A DNA stretch of 47,418 nt from Fusobacterium sp. (lineage in GTDB: Bacteria; Fusobacteriota; Fusobacteriia; Fusobacteriales; Fusobacteriaceae), in the NCBI RefSeq assembly GCF_029258315.1, contig NZ_JARHZE010000008.1, positions 1 through 47,418 on the forward strand. The letters are read 5' to 3'. The notes beneath the pieces were generated by a model that made no database searches, was not told the DNA's origin, and was given only the letters and a program-made list of their open reading frames with translations. Shown one piece after another: positions 39,126 to 47,418 of the stretch. Position numbers and translations under genes: made by a program. How positions within the stretch are numbered: the first letter of the stretch is position 1; every line of letters begins with the position of its first letter.

Positions 39126-40013
39126 ATGTCAATATTTGTTGGTTCAGGAGTAGCACTTGTAACTCCATTTGATGAAAACAATCAAGTAAATTATAAAAAA
39201 TTAGGAGAACTTTTAGAGTATCATGTAGAAAATAAAACTGATGCTATTGTAATATCTGGGACAACTGGAGAAGCATCTACAATGACAGAGTCTGAAAGAT
39301 TAAATGTTATAAAATTTACTGTGGATAAAATAGCCAAAAGAATACCTGTAATAGCTGGAACAGGTTCTAACTCAACAGAGATAGCAGTGGAGTTTAGTAA
39401 AAAAGTTGAAGTTTTAGGTGTAGACGGACTTTTAGTGGTGACTCCTTACTATAATAAAGGAAATGAAAGAGGAATTTATGGACACTATAAAGAGATAGCT
39501 GAAAGTGTTGAACTTCCAATAATTTTATATAATGTTCCAGGAAGAACAGGGGTAAACTTATCAGTATCTTTAGTTAAAGAATTAGCTAAATTTAAAAATA
39601 TAGTGGCTATAAAAGAGGCAAGTGGAAATATATCTTATGCAGCTGAGATAGCAAGACAAGTTCCTGAACTTGATATCTATTCAGGAAATGATGATATGAC
39701 AGTTCCTATTCTATCTTTAGGTGGAAAAGGTGTAATATCAGTTTCAGCTAACATTATTCCAGAAGTTATTCATAATATGGTAATGAGTTTCTTAAATGGA
39801 GATTCAAAAGAGGCTTGTAGATTACAACTTGGATATAATGAACTTTCAAATGGTATGTTTATAGAAACAAATCCAGTTCCTGTTAAAGAGGCTATGAACT
39901 ATTTAGGTTATGAAGTTGGAGGATGTAGACTACCACTAGGAGAAATGTATCAAGAAAATATAGAAAAATTACATTCAATAATTGATAGACACGAGGTAAA
40001 AAAATGGAAATAA
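39126..40013 (+). CDS. dapA: 4-hydroxy-tetrahydrodipicolinate synthase
   Basis: 295 aa; GTTGEASTMTESE, YYNKGNERGIYGHYKEIAE, LYNVPGRTGVNLS, KEASGN. Confidence 0.97.
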   Translation: MSIFVGSGVALVTPFDENNQVNYKKLGELLEYHVENKTDAIVISGTTGEASTMTESERLNVIKFTVDKIAKRIPVIAGTGSNSTEIAVEFSKKVEVLGVDGLLVVTPYYNKGNERGIYGHYKEIAESVELPIILYNVPGRTGVNLSVSLVKELAKFKNIVAIKEASGNISYAAEIARQVPELDIYSGNDDMTVPILSLGGKGVISVSANIIPEVIHNMVMSFLNGDSKEACRLQLGYNELSNGMFIETNPVPVKEAMNYLGYEVGGCRLPLGEMYQENIEKLHSIIDRHEVKKWK

Positions 40014-40708
40014 TTATACACGGAACAGGAGCTATGGGAAGTGTTGTAAGAGAATTAGCTACTGAAGACACTGATATAAAAGTAACTGGTTTTGCTGATG
40101 AGTTAACAAATGAAGAGGGAGATGTTATAATAGACTTTTCACATTTTTCAAGATTAAACACTCTTCTTGACTATGCAAATGAGAAAAAAATTCCTCTTGT
40201 AATAGCAACAACAGGATATACAGATGAAATATATAATAAGATAGTAGAAGTTTCTAAAAATATTCCAATCTTATTATCTTCTAATATGTCTCTAGGTGTA
40301 AATCTTATGCAAGATATATTAGAAAAAATAGTTCCTATTTTATATGGAAATTATGATATAGAACTTATAGAAAAACACCATAATAAAAAAGTAGATTCTC
40401 CAAGTGGAACTGCAAAAACAATCTTAGATGTGATCGAAAAAGGTTGCTCAGAAAAGATGGAAAAAGTTTATGGAAGAGAGGGAATTAAAAAAAGAGAAAA
40501 AAATGAAATTGGTGTCAGTGTAGTGAGAGGCGGAACTATTGTTGGTGAACATTCTGTTCTATTTTGTGGGAATGATGAAATAATAGAGATCAAACATACA
40601 GCACTTTCTAAGAAGATATTCGGAATAGGAGCAATAAAAGCTGCAAAATTTTTGGTTAATAAAGAACCAGGACTTTATGAAATGAAAGACATATTTAATA
40701 ATTTATAA
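40004..40708 (+). CDS. dapB: 4-hydroxy-tetrahydrodipicolinate reductase
   Basis: 234 aa; IIHGTGAMGSVVRE, IDFSHFSRL, ATTGYT, ELIEKHHNKKVDSPSGTAK. Overlaps dapA by 10 nt. Confidence 0.96.
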   Translation: MEIIIHGTGAMGSVVRELATEDTDIKVTGFADELTNEEGDVIIDFSHFSRLNTLLDYANEKKIPLVIATTGYTDEIYNKIVEVSKNIPILLSSNMSLGVNLMQDILEKIVPILYGNYDIELIEKHHNKKVDSPSGTAKTILDVIEKGCSEKMEKVYGREGIKKREKNEIGVSVVRGGTIVGEHSVLFCGNDEIIEIKHTALSKKIFGIGAIKAAKFLVNKEPGLYEMKDIFNNL

Positions 40709-40716
40709 AAAATGAC

Positions 40717-40745
40717 AAGACAGATTTAAATTTGTATGATATAAT
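40717..40745 (+). promoter_or_regulatory. Candidate internal extended -10 promoter upstream of dapH
   Basis: AAGACA (40717-40722), 17-nt spacer ending TGA, TATAAT (40740-40745). Confidence 0.5.
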
Positions 40746-40812
40746 TTTACACGGTGGTTTGAGTGGGAAGAAGTATTTTTTCAACAAAAGCCACAATTAA
40801 CTAGGAGGAAGA

Positions 40813-41517
40813 ATGAACGGAGTAAATACAGCTACTGAAATAATAGCTTTTATAAAAAATTCGAAAAAAAGTACACCAGTAAAGGCATATATAAATGGTG
40901 AATTACTAAGTACAGAAGTAGAAGCAAAAATATTTAAAGGTGACGGATCTTATATAGTTATAGGAGAATCATCAGAAGTAGAAAAATTACTAGAAGCAAA
41001 TAAAGATACAATAAAAGATGTATATATAGAAAACGATAGAAGAAACTCTGGAGTTCCTATGCTTGATAAGAGAAATATCAATGCTAGAATAGAGCCAGGA
41101 GCAATAATAAGAGATAAGGTTACTATCGGAGATAATGCTGTTATTATGATGGGAGCTGTAATAAATATCGGGGCTATCATAGGAGATGGAACTATGATCG
41201 ATATGGGAGCTGTTCTTGGAGGAAGAGCCACTGTTGGTAAAAACTGCCATATAGGAGCAGGAGCTGTTCTTGCAGGAGTAGTAGAACCACCTTCAGCAAC
41301 TCCAGTAATAGTAGAAGATGGAGTTTTAATAGGAGCAAACGCTGTTGTTATAGAGGGAGTTAGAATAGGAAAAGGAGCTGTTGTTGGAGCAGGAGCTGTT
41401 GTAATTGAAGATGTTCCAGCAGGGGCTGTTGTAACTGGAAACCCAGCAAGAATAATAAAAACAGTGGATGAAAAGACTTTGGAAAAAACGCAATTAGTTG
41501 ACGACCTGAGAAAATAG
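40813..41517 (+). CDS. dapH: Tetrahydrodipicolinate N-acetyltransferase
   Basis: 234 aa; DapH N-terminal domain, then left-handed beta-helix hexapeptide repeats ([32 protein letters not shown]...). Confidence 0.93.
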   Translation: MNGVNTATEIIAFIKNSKKSTPVKAYINGELLSTEVEAKIFKGDGSYIVIGESSEVEKLLEANKDTIKDVYIENDRRNSGVPMLDKRNINARIEPGAIIRDKVTIGDNAVIMMGAVINIGAIIGDGTMIDMGAVLGGRATVGKNCHIGAGAVLAGVVEPPSATPVIVEDGVLIGANAVVIEGVRIGKGAVVGAGAVVIEDVPAGAVVTGNPARIIKTVDEKTLEKTQLVDDLRK

Positions 41518-41544
41518 GCTGTCGAAAAATAAATAGGAGGCAAG

Positions 41545-42687
41545 ATGCAAGTAAACCAGAATGTAGCTAAAATTCAATATTCATTAATCAGAGTATTAAA
41601 TGAGGAAGCTAAAAAATATGACAATTCAATTAACTTAACTATTGGAGAGCCAGACTTAAGTACAGAGAAAGGAATAGTAGAAGACGCATGTCAATATGCT
41701 ATGACTCACAAATTAAGTTATCCACCAACAGGAGGAGGAGTTGAGTTAAGAGGAATAATCGCTGATTACTACAATAAGAAATATGGGTGTTCTTATGTAG
41801 CAGACAACGTAGTAATGAATATAGGAGCTTCTGAAGCTATTTCTTCATGTTTTAAAACACTACTTAACATTGGTGACGAGGTAATAATATTCAAACCATA
41901 TTATCCAGGATATTTACCAATGATAACAATGACTTATGCAAAACCTGTTTTTGTTGATACTTCTAAAACAAACTTTACAATAACACCAGAATTATTAGCT
42001 CAGTATGTTACAGATAAGACAAAAGTAATCTTAATTTGTAACCCATCTAACCCTTCTGGAAATGTAATGAGTAGAGAAGAGATCGAGAAAATAGTAGATT
42101 ATGTAGCTGATAAGGATATATTTATCTTAGCTGATGAAATTTATAATGAATTATCTTTTGTGGACTTCACTTCATTTGCAAGTTTCCCAAAAATTAAAGA
42201 TAAATTAATAATAGTAAATGGATTCTCAAAATCACACTCAATGACTGGATGGAGAGTAGGATATACTATATTCCCATTAGAGTATAGAAAATTATTTGTA
42301 AATGCTACTTTATTCACATTAGGATCTCCAGTTGCAGTATCTCTAGCAGCAGCAGAGTCAGCTATCACAAAATATAGTGATAGAAGTCATGTAAGAAAAA
42401 TCTATCAAGAAAGAGCAGAGTATTTATACAAAAGACTTATAGATTTAGGATTTGAAGTTGTAAAACCTAAGGGAGCTTTCTATCTATTTGTAAAATACAC
42501 TATGTTCTCAGATTTAGATTCGTTTGAGTTTACTATGGATGTATTAAAAGAGGTTCAAGTAGCTTTAGTTCCAGGAATTTCATTTGGAAATGAGGGATAC
42601 TTTAGAATTTCTTTAATAGCTGATATCCCAACTCTTGGAGAAACAGCAGACAGATTGAAAAAATATTTAGACAATCATAAAAAATAA
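41545..42687 (+). CDS. PLP-dependent class I/II aminotransferase, probable N-acetyl-LL-diaminopimelate aminotransferase
   Basis: 380 aa; TIGEPDLST, NPSNPSGNVMS, LADEIYNEL, GFSKSHSMTGWRVGY; follows dapH. Confidence 0.85.
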   Translation: MQVNQNVAKIQYSLIRVLNEEAKKYDNSINLTIGEPDLSTEKGIVEDACQYAMTHKLSYPPTGGGVELRGIIADYYNKKYGCSYVADNVVMNIGASEAISSCFKTLLNIGDEVIIFKPYYPGYLPMITMTYAKPVFVDTSKTNFTITPELLAQYVTDKTKVILICNPSNPSGNVMSREEIEKIVDYVADKDIFILADEIYNELSFVDFTSFASFPKIKDKLIIVNGFSKSHSMTGWRVGYTIFPLEYRKLFVNATLFTLGSPVAVSLAAAESAITKYSDRSHVRKIYQERAEYLYKRLIDLGFEVVKPKGAFYLFVKYTMFSDLDSFEFTMDVLKEVQVALVPGISFGNEGYFRISLIADIPTLGETADRLKKYLDNHKK

Positions 42688-42701
42688 TTTTTAGATAAAT
42701 G

Positions 42702-42735
42702 ACCTTGATACTTTTTAGTATTAAGGTTATTTTAT
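42702..42735 (+). terminator. Rho-independent terminator of the lysC-dap operon
   Basis: ACCTTGATACT-TTTT-AGTATTAAGGT stem followed by TATTTTATATT. Confidence 0.8.
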
Positions 42736-42966
42736 ATTACTTAAATAAGTTGATTAAAAGAAAAATTTTTCTTGAAAAAAAGAGTTTTTTTTGTTAAAAT
42801 TATTAGAAGATTAAAAATTAATAGTTTATTTCTTAAAATAAAATTTTATATGTTTTATAAAATTTATTTTTTAATAATATTAATTTAAAAAAGGATTTCT
42901 TTTTAAATATTTTATAAAATATTTATAGATGTCCTTATTTTTTTTCGAAAAAATTTAGGGGGAGAG

Positions 42967-44298
42967 ATGAGCAAAATAAAAGTAAAATCTTTAATCTCTT
43001 TAACATTACCTATTTTCCTAGAACTTCTTCTTATAACCATAGTAGGAAATATAGATACAATAATGTTAAAGCAATATAGTGATGAGGCAGTTGGAGCAGT
43101 TGGAGGGATAAGCCAAGTTTTAAATATTCAAAACGTTATCTTTGGTTTTATCAACTTGGCAACTTCTATACTTTGTGCTCAATTTATTGGGGCAAGAAAT
43201 AAGGAAAAAGTTCAAGAGGTAATAACAGTTTCCTTAGTTCTAAATTTGATACTTGGTGTTATAATGGGAGCTCTTTATTTTATATTCTGGGAGTTTATTA
43301 TGAGGAAGATAAACTTACCAATAGAGCTTTCAGACATGGTAAAATACTATTTCCAACTTGTTGGGGGACTATGTGTGTTTCAGGCTATAACATTAACTTG
43401 TGGAGCTATAATGAAAAGCCATGGAAATCCAAAACTTATGCTTTATGTTAATATAGGGGTAAACCTTTTAAATATTTTTGGAAATGGGATGTTTATTTTT
43501 GGTTGGTTTGGAGCACCTATACTTGGACCAACAGGGGTTGGAATTTCAACAGTTGTTTCAAGATTCTTTGGTTGCATAGTTGGATTTATAGTTATGAGTA
43601 GATACTGCAAATTTAAATTTAGAAAAAAATATTTTAAACCTTTCCCAGTTTATATGGTAAAAAATATCTTGTCAATAGGGATACCTACAGCTGGAGAAAA
43701 CTTTGCTTGGAATATAGGACAGCTTATGATAATGGCAATGATAAATAATATGGGTACAACTATGATAACTTCAAGAACATATTTAATGTTACTTGCAAAC
43801 TTCATAATGACTTTTTCAATATCATTGGGACACGCCACAGCAATTCAAGTTGGACAGTTAGTTGGAGCTGGTGAAGAGGATGATGCTTATAAAAAATGTT
43901 TAAGAAGCTTAAAAATTTCAATAGTTTTATCTTTTGTGGTAACCTCTTTAATAGCATTATTTAGAACTCCTATTATGAGAATGTTTACAAATGATATTTA
44001 TATATTAGAGGCATCTTTAAAAGTTTTCCCTTGGATGATATTATTAGAAGTAGGAAGGGTGTTTAATATAGTTATTATAAACTCACTTCATGCTGCTGGA
44101 GATATAAAATTTCCAATGTTTATAGGGATTATATTTATCTTTATAGTGGCAGTTCCATTCTCATATGTTTTAGGAATAAAACTTGGCTGGGGCTTAGTTG
44201 GGATATGGTTAGCAAATGCTCTTGATGAATGGTCAAGAGGTATAGCAATGTTTATAAGATGGACAAGTAAAAAATGGAAAAATAAAAAATTTGTATAA
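42967..44298 (+). CDS. MATE-family efflux transporter
   Basis: 443 aa, 12 TM pattern; LPIFLELLLITIVGNIDTIMLKQYSDEAVGAVGG, GHATAIQVGQLVGAG. Confidence 0.92.
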   Translation: MSKIKVKSLISLTLPIFLELLLITIVGNIDTIMLKQYSDEAVGAVGGISQVLNIQNVIFGFINLATSILCAQFIGARNKEKVQEVITVSLVLNLILGVIMGALYFIFWEFIMRKINLPIELSDMVKYYFQLVGGLCVFQAITLTCGAIMKSHGNPKLMLYVNIGVNLLNIFGNGMFIFGWFGAPILGPTGVGISTVVSRFFGCIVGFIVMSRYCKFKFRKKYFKPFPVYMVKNILSIGIPTAGENFAWNIGQLMIMAMINNMGTTMITSRTYLMLLANFIMTFSISLGHATAIQVGQLVGAGEEDDAYKKCLRSLKISIVLSFVVTSLIALFRTPIMRMFTNDIYILEASLKVFPWMILLEVGRVFNIVIINSLHAAGDIKFPMFIGIIFIFIVAVPFSYVLGIKLGWGLVGIWLANALDEWSRGIAMFIRWTSKKWKNKKFV

Positions 44299-44312
44299 TA
44301 AAAAATAAAAGT

Positions 44313-44364
44313 AAGGGAATTTGGTTAATCATTTTTGTAAAATGGTTTATAAATTCCTTTTTTT
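44313..44364 (+). terminator. Rho-independent terminator after the MATE gene
   Basis: AAGGGAATTT...AAATTCCTTT followed by TTTTATT. Confidence 0.75.
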
Positions 44365-44461
44365 ATTAAAAGTAAAAAAGTTTTTTATTTAATTCTTTAC
44401 TTTTATAGTAGAAAAATTTATAATTAAAATAGAGAAAACTTTATGAAGAGAGGTGGATAAA

Positions 44462-45709
44462 TTGAAAAAGAGATTATATATAGGACTTTTACTTGGATTG
44501 ACTATTATTTTTAATGGATGTTCAGAGAAGAAAGATACAAAAAATAATTTAAATAATGAAATATCATTTATGATACCAGACTGGGGAGTTCCTCCTCAAG
44601 AGATGCTTGATGAATTTCAAAAAGAGAGTGGAATAAAGGTAAATGTAGAAACAGTTTCTTGGGATGATATGAGAAATAAAATAGCTATTGCAGCCAGTGG
44701 GAAAAAAGCAGCAGCAGATGTTTTTGAGGTTGACTGGTCTTGGATAGGGGAGTTTAATAGTGCCAATTGGTTGGAGCCATTGGATGTAAAAGAAGAGGAT
44801 ATAAAAGATATTCCTAGTTTGGATACTTTTATTGTAAATGGTAAAGTTTTAGCTATACCATATGCAAACGACTTCCGTATAGCTTATTATAACAAAGATA
44901 TCTACTCAAAAGCTGGATTAGAAGAACCAAAAACTTGGGATGATGTAGTTATGAATATGAAGATTTTAAAAGAAAAAAATATTTTAAAATACCCATACAC
45001 TTTCCCATTAAATGCCAATGAGGGTACAACAACTTCATTTATTTGGTTAACATATTTAAGAGATGGAAAAGTTTTCAATGAAGATGGAACATTAAATAGA
45101 GAGAATGCTTTAGAGTCTTTAAGATTTATAGATGAGATGGTAAAATCTCAAATGATAAATCCAGCAAACCTAACAATGAGTGCAATAGATACATATAGAG
45201 AGCTATTATCTAAAGACTCAGGATTTATGGTTGGACCAACTTCGTTTATAGCAAGAGCTGTTGATCCAAAACAATCAAAAGTAATAGGAGAGATAGAGGT
45301 TATCCTACCTCCGGGTAAAGATGGAAAGGCAACTCAAACTATGGCATTAACAGAGGCTGTTGGTGTTTCTTCTCTTTCAAAAAATAAAGAGGCTGCAAAG
45401 AAATTTGTAGAGTGGTATACTTCAAAAAATTCACAAAGAGCTTTCTTTAAAGAGATGAGTACTATTCCAACAAGAACTTCAGTTCTTACTGAGGTTATTG
45501 ATGCAGGAGAGATTAAAAACTCTGGAGCAATGAAAGAAACTTCATTATTAATAAAATCACCATTCCCTACTGGTGTACCAGCTTATTATGCTGAAATGAG
45601 TAATGCTATTTATAATACAATAAACAAAATGGCTAGTGGAAATATAACTCCAGAATTAGCTTTAGAAGAGATTGATAAGAAAATTAAGGAATTGGTCAAA
45701 AATAACTAA
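44462..45709 (+). CDS. ABC transporter extracellular solute-binding lipoprotein (family 1)
   Basis: MKKRLYIGLLLGLTIIFNGCSEKKD lipobox; IPYANDFRIAYYNKDIYSKAGLEEPKTWDDV. TTG 44462 preceded by AGAGGTGG; the track GTG 44453 lies in the RBS. Confidence 0.92.
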   Translation: MKKRLYIGLLLGLTIIFNGCSEKKDTKNNLNNEISFMIPDWGVPPQEMLDEFQKESGIKVNVETVSWDDMRNKIAIAASGKKAAADVFEVDWSWIGEFNSANWLEPLDVKEEDIKDIPSLDTFIVNGKVLAIPYANDFRIAYYNKDIYSKAGLEEPKTWDDVVMNMKILKEKNILKYPYTFPLNANEGTTTSFIWLTYLRDGKVFNEDGTLNRENALESLRFIDEMVKSQMINPANLTMSAIDTYRELLSKDSGFMVGPTSFIARAVDPKQSKVIGEIEVILPPGKDGKATQTMALTEAVGVSSLSKNKEAAKKFVEWYTSKNSQRAFFKEMSTIPTRTSVLTEVIDAGEIKNSGAMKETSLLIKSPFPTGVPAYYAEMSNAIYNTINKMASGNITPELALEEIDKKIKELVKNN

Positions 45710-46587
45710 TGAATATAAAAAAGTTAGGGAGTAGAAGTTTTCCATACTTTTTAATTTTACCATCAATATTAATTATGATATGTACAGTTTTATATCCAGT
45801 TTTTTTAACTTTGATGTATAGTTTTCAAAGATACCAGTTAACAAAACCATATGCAAGAAAATTTATAGGTACTCAAAATTATGTTGATATTTTAAAGGAC
45901 GGAAACTTTTATGATGTATTAATAAATACAGGAATAGTGGTAGGAATTATTTTAATAGTAGGGATAATATTTAGTTTTTTAACAGCTTTGATACTAAATA
46001 GACAAAATAAATTAACAAATATATTAACAGCCATTGCAATAATTCCTTGGGTTTTACCTCCTGTGGTTAATGGAGTTATTTGGAAATTTATTTTCTATCC
46101 AGAATTTGGTTTAGTAAATAAAATTTTATATTATTTTAATTTAACAGACTCACCAATTTTATGGCTAAATACTAGATATGGAGCCTTAATAATAATTGGA
46201 TTGATAGTGGCTTGGAGAACTATACCTTTTTGTACAATTTTACTTTTGGCAAATATAAAAGCTATACCAGAAGATATTTTTGAGGCAGCAGAGGTAGATG
46301 GAGCTACAACTTTTGAACAGATAAAAAGTATAATGATACCTATACTTTTTCCTACTTTTTTAATAGTGATAACAAATCTTGTTTTGACAGGGATAAATGT
46401 TTTTGATGAGATAGTGGCCTTGGTAGGATTTAGAAAATTAGGTGAAACATATATGATATATAATTATAACCAAACTTTTTCATTTTTTAATATAGGGTAT
46501 GGAAGTGCAATATCCTATACAATAACAATAATCTGTGGAATACTAGGATTGATTTATATAAAAGTTTTAAAGAGGAGAACTGCTTAA
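45709..46587 (+). CDS. ABC transporter permease (MalF/UgpA-like)
   Basis: 292 aa, EAA loop DIFEAAEVDGATTFEQIKSIMIPILFP. Confidence 0.92.
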   Translation: MNIKKLGSRSFPYFLILPSILIMICTVLYPVFLTLMYSFQRYQLTKPYARKFIGTQNYVDILKDGNFYDVLINTGIVVGIILIVGIIFSFLTALILNRQNKLTNILTAIAIIPWVLPPVVNGVIWKFIFYPEFGLVNKILYYFNLTDSPILWLNTRYGALIIIGLIVAWRTIPFCTILLLANIKAIPEDIFEAAEVDGATTFEQIKSIMIPILFPTFLIVITNLVLTGINVFDEIVALVGFRKLGETYMIYNYNQTFSFFNIGYGSAISYTITIICGILGLIYIKVLKRRTA

Positions 46588-46588
46588 G

Positions 46589-47418
46589 ATGAAGATAAAA
46601 AAAGAAAATATTTTTTATTGGTTGGGAGTTCTAATATTTTTAATAATAGTTCTTGTTCCAATAGTTTGGTGTATAATTATAAGTTTAAGTTCAGAGAAAG
46701 ATATTTTTACTGGAAAGGCAGTTTTCTTGCCTCAAAAATTTGATTTTTCAAATTATAAAAAATTATTAACATATTCAACAAAAGAGGGGAGTAGTTTTCT
46801 ATTATCTATGAAAAACTCCTTTATAACAAGTGCGATAACTGTGATAATAGGAACACCTCTAGCTGTTGTAACTGGTTATGTTTTTGCAAGACATAAGGGG
46901 AAAATTATTTTAAAAATAATGGGACTTCTTATTTCCACAATAATAATACCTGTTTTTACTACAATAATACCTCTATATACAATATTTTCAGAGTATGGAA
47001 TATTAAATAATATTTTTTGGTTGGCTATTGTGTATATTTCATCATTCCTACCTCTTATCACTTGGATATCTATGAATTATTTTAAAGAATTTCCAATTGA
47101 AATAGAGGAGATGGCACTAGTTGATGGTTGTAATAGATTTCAAGTTTTGATATATATCTTAATTCCAAATGTATATCCTATAATATTAACAGGAATGTTG
47201 ATAATATTTTTAAAAGCTTGGAACCAATACCAACTTCCTTTGATTTTAGCAGCATCAAGAGATGTAAAACCATTGACAGTCTTACTTGCAGAATTTTCTT
47301 CAAAGGATATGATACTTTATGGACAGATAGCCTCAGCTGGTATCTTAACAATAATACCTCCAATGATATTCTCATTTGTATTTAGAAGATATTTAATTTC
47401 AGGTTTAACAAAAGGTTC
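46589..47418 (+). CDS. ABC transporter permease (MalG/UgpE-like), 3' end cut by window edge
   Basis: Open frame from ATG 46589 to window end (absent from ORF track): MKIKKENIFYWLGVLIFLIIVLVPIVWCIIISLSSEKDIF..., EAA loop EIEEMALVDGCNRFQVLIYILIP. Confidence 0.9.
   Translation, partial: MKIKKENIFYWLGVLIFLIIVLVPIVWCIIISLSSEKDIFTGKAVFLPQKFDFSNYKKLLTYSTKEGSSFLLSMKNSFITSAITVIIGTPLAVVTGYVFARHKGKIILKIMGLLISTIIIPVFTTIIPLYTIFSEYGILNNIFWLAIVYISSFLPLITWISMNYFKEFPIEIEEMALVDGCNRFQVLIYILIPNVYPIILTGMLIIFLKAWNQYQLPLILAASRDVKPLTVLLAEFSSKDMILYGQIASAGILTIIPPMIFSFVFRRYLISGLTKG

Noticed and set aside
40950-41543. 197-aa minus-strand ORF opposite dapH, Pro/Thr/Ile-rich and repetitive
   Set aside because: The apparent repeats are the reverse complement of DapH hexapeptide-repeat codons; not an independent gene.

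Overview
AT-rich chromosomal window with the gene content and order of a Fusobacterium-type genome (taxonomy is inferred). Both edges cut genes. The left ~22 kb is mostly housekeeping: an MlaA-like lipoprotein plus exported hydrolase pair, rimP-nusA-ylxR/L7Ae-infB-rbfA-recJ, tig-clpP-clpX-lon-engB-valS, and a tandem pair of Na+/Pi cotransporters. The right half holds a CoA-transferase, a cobalamin-riboswitch cbiQOMN locus, a two-component system divergent from a YfcC-type carrier and an opine-dehydrogenase-family enzyme, a five-gene cluster of exported or membrane proteins with unknown function (including a MORN/YwqK-repeat protein), an M20 amidohydrolase, a lysine-riboswitch lysC-asd-dapA-dapB-dapH-aminotransferase operon, a MATE transporter, and a sugar-type ABC importer cut by the right edge. 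I saw no rRNA, tRNA, CRISPR array, transposase or prophage. The least explained regions are the exported-protein cluster (31456-35052) and the TCS/YfcC/opine-dehydrogenase locus (26562-31344). The lysine leader shows a clear P1/antiterminator/terminator switch by base pairing. All family names come from motif recognition by eye; no database search was run.
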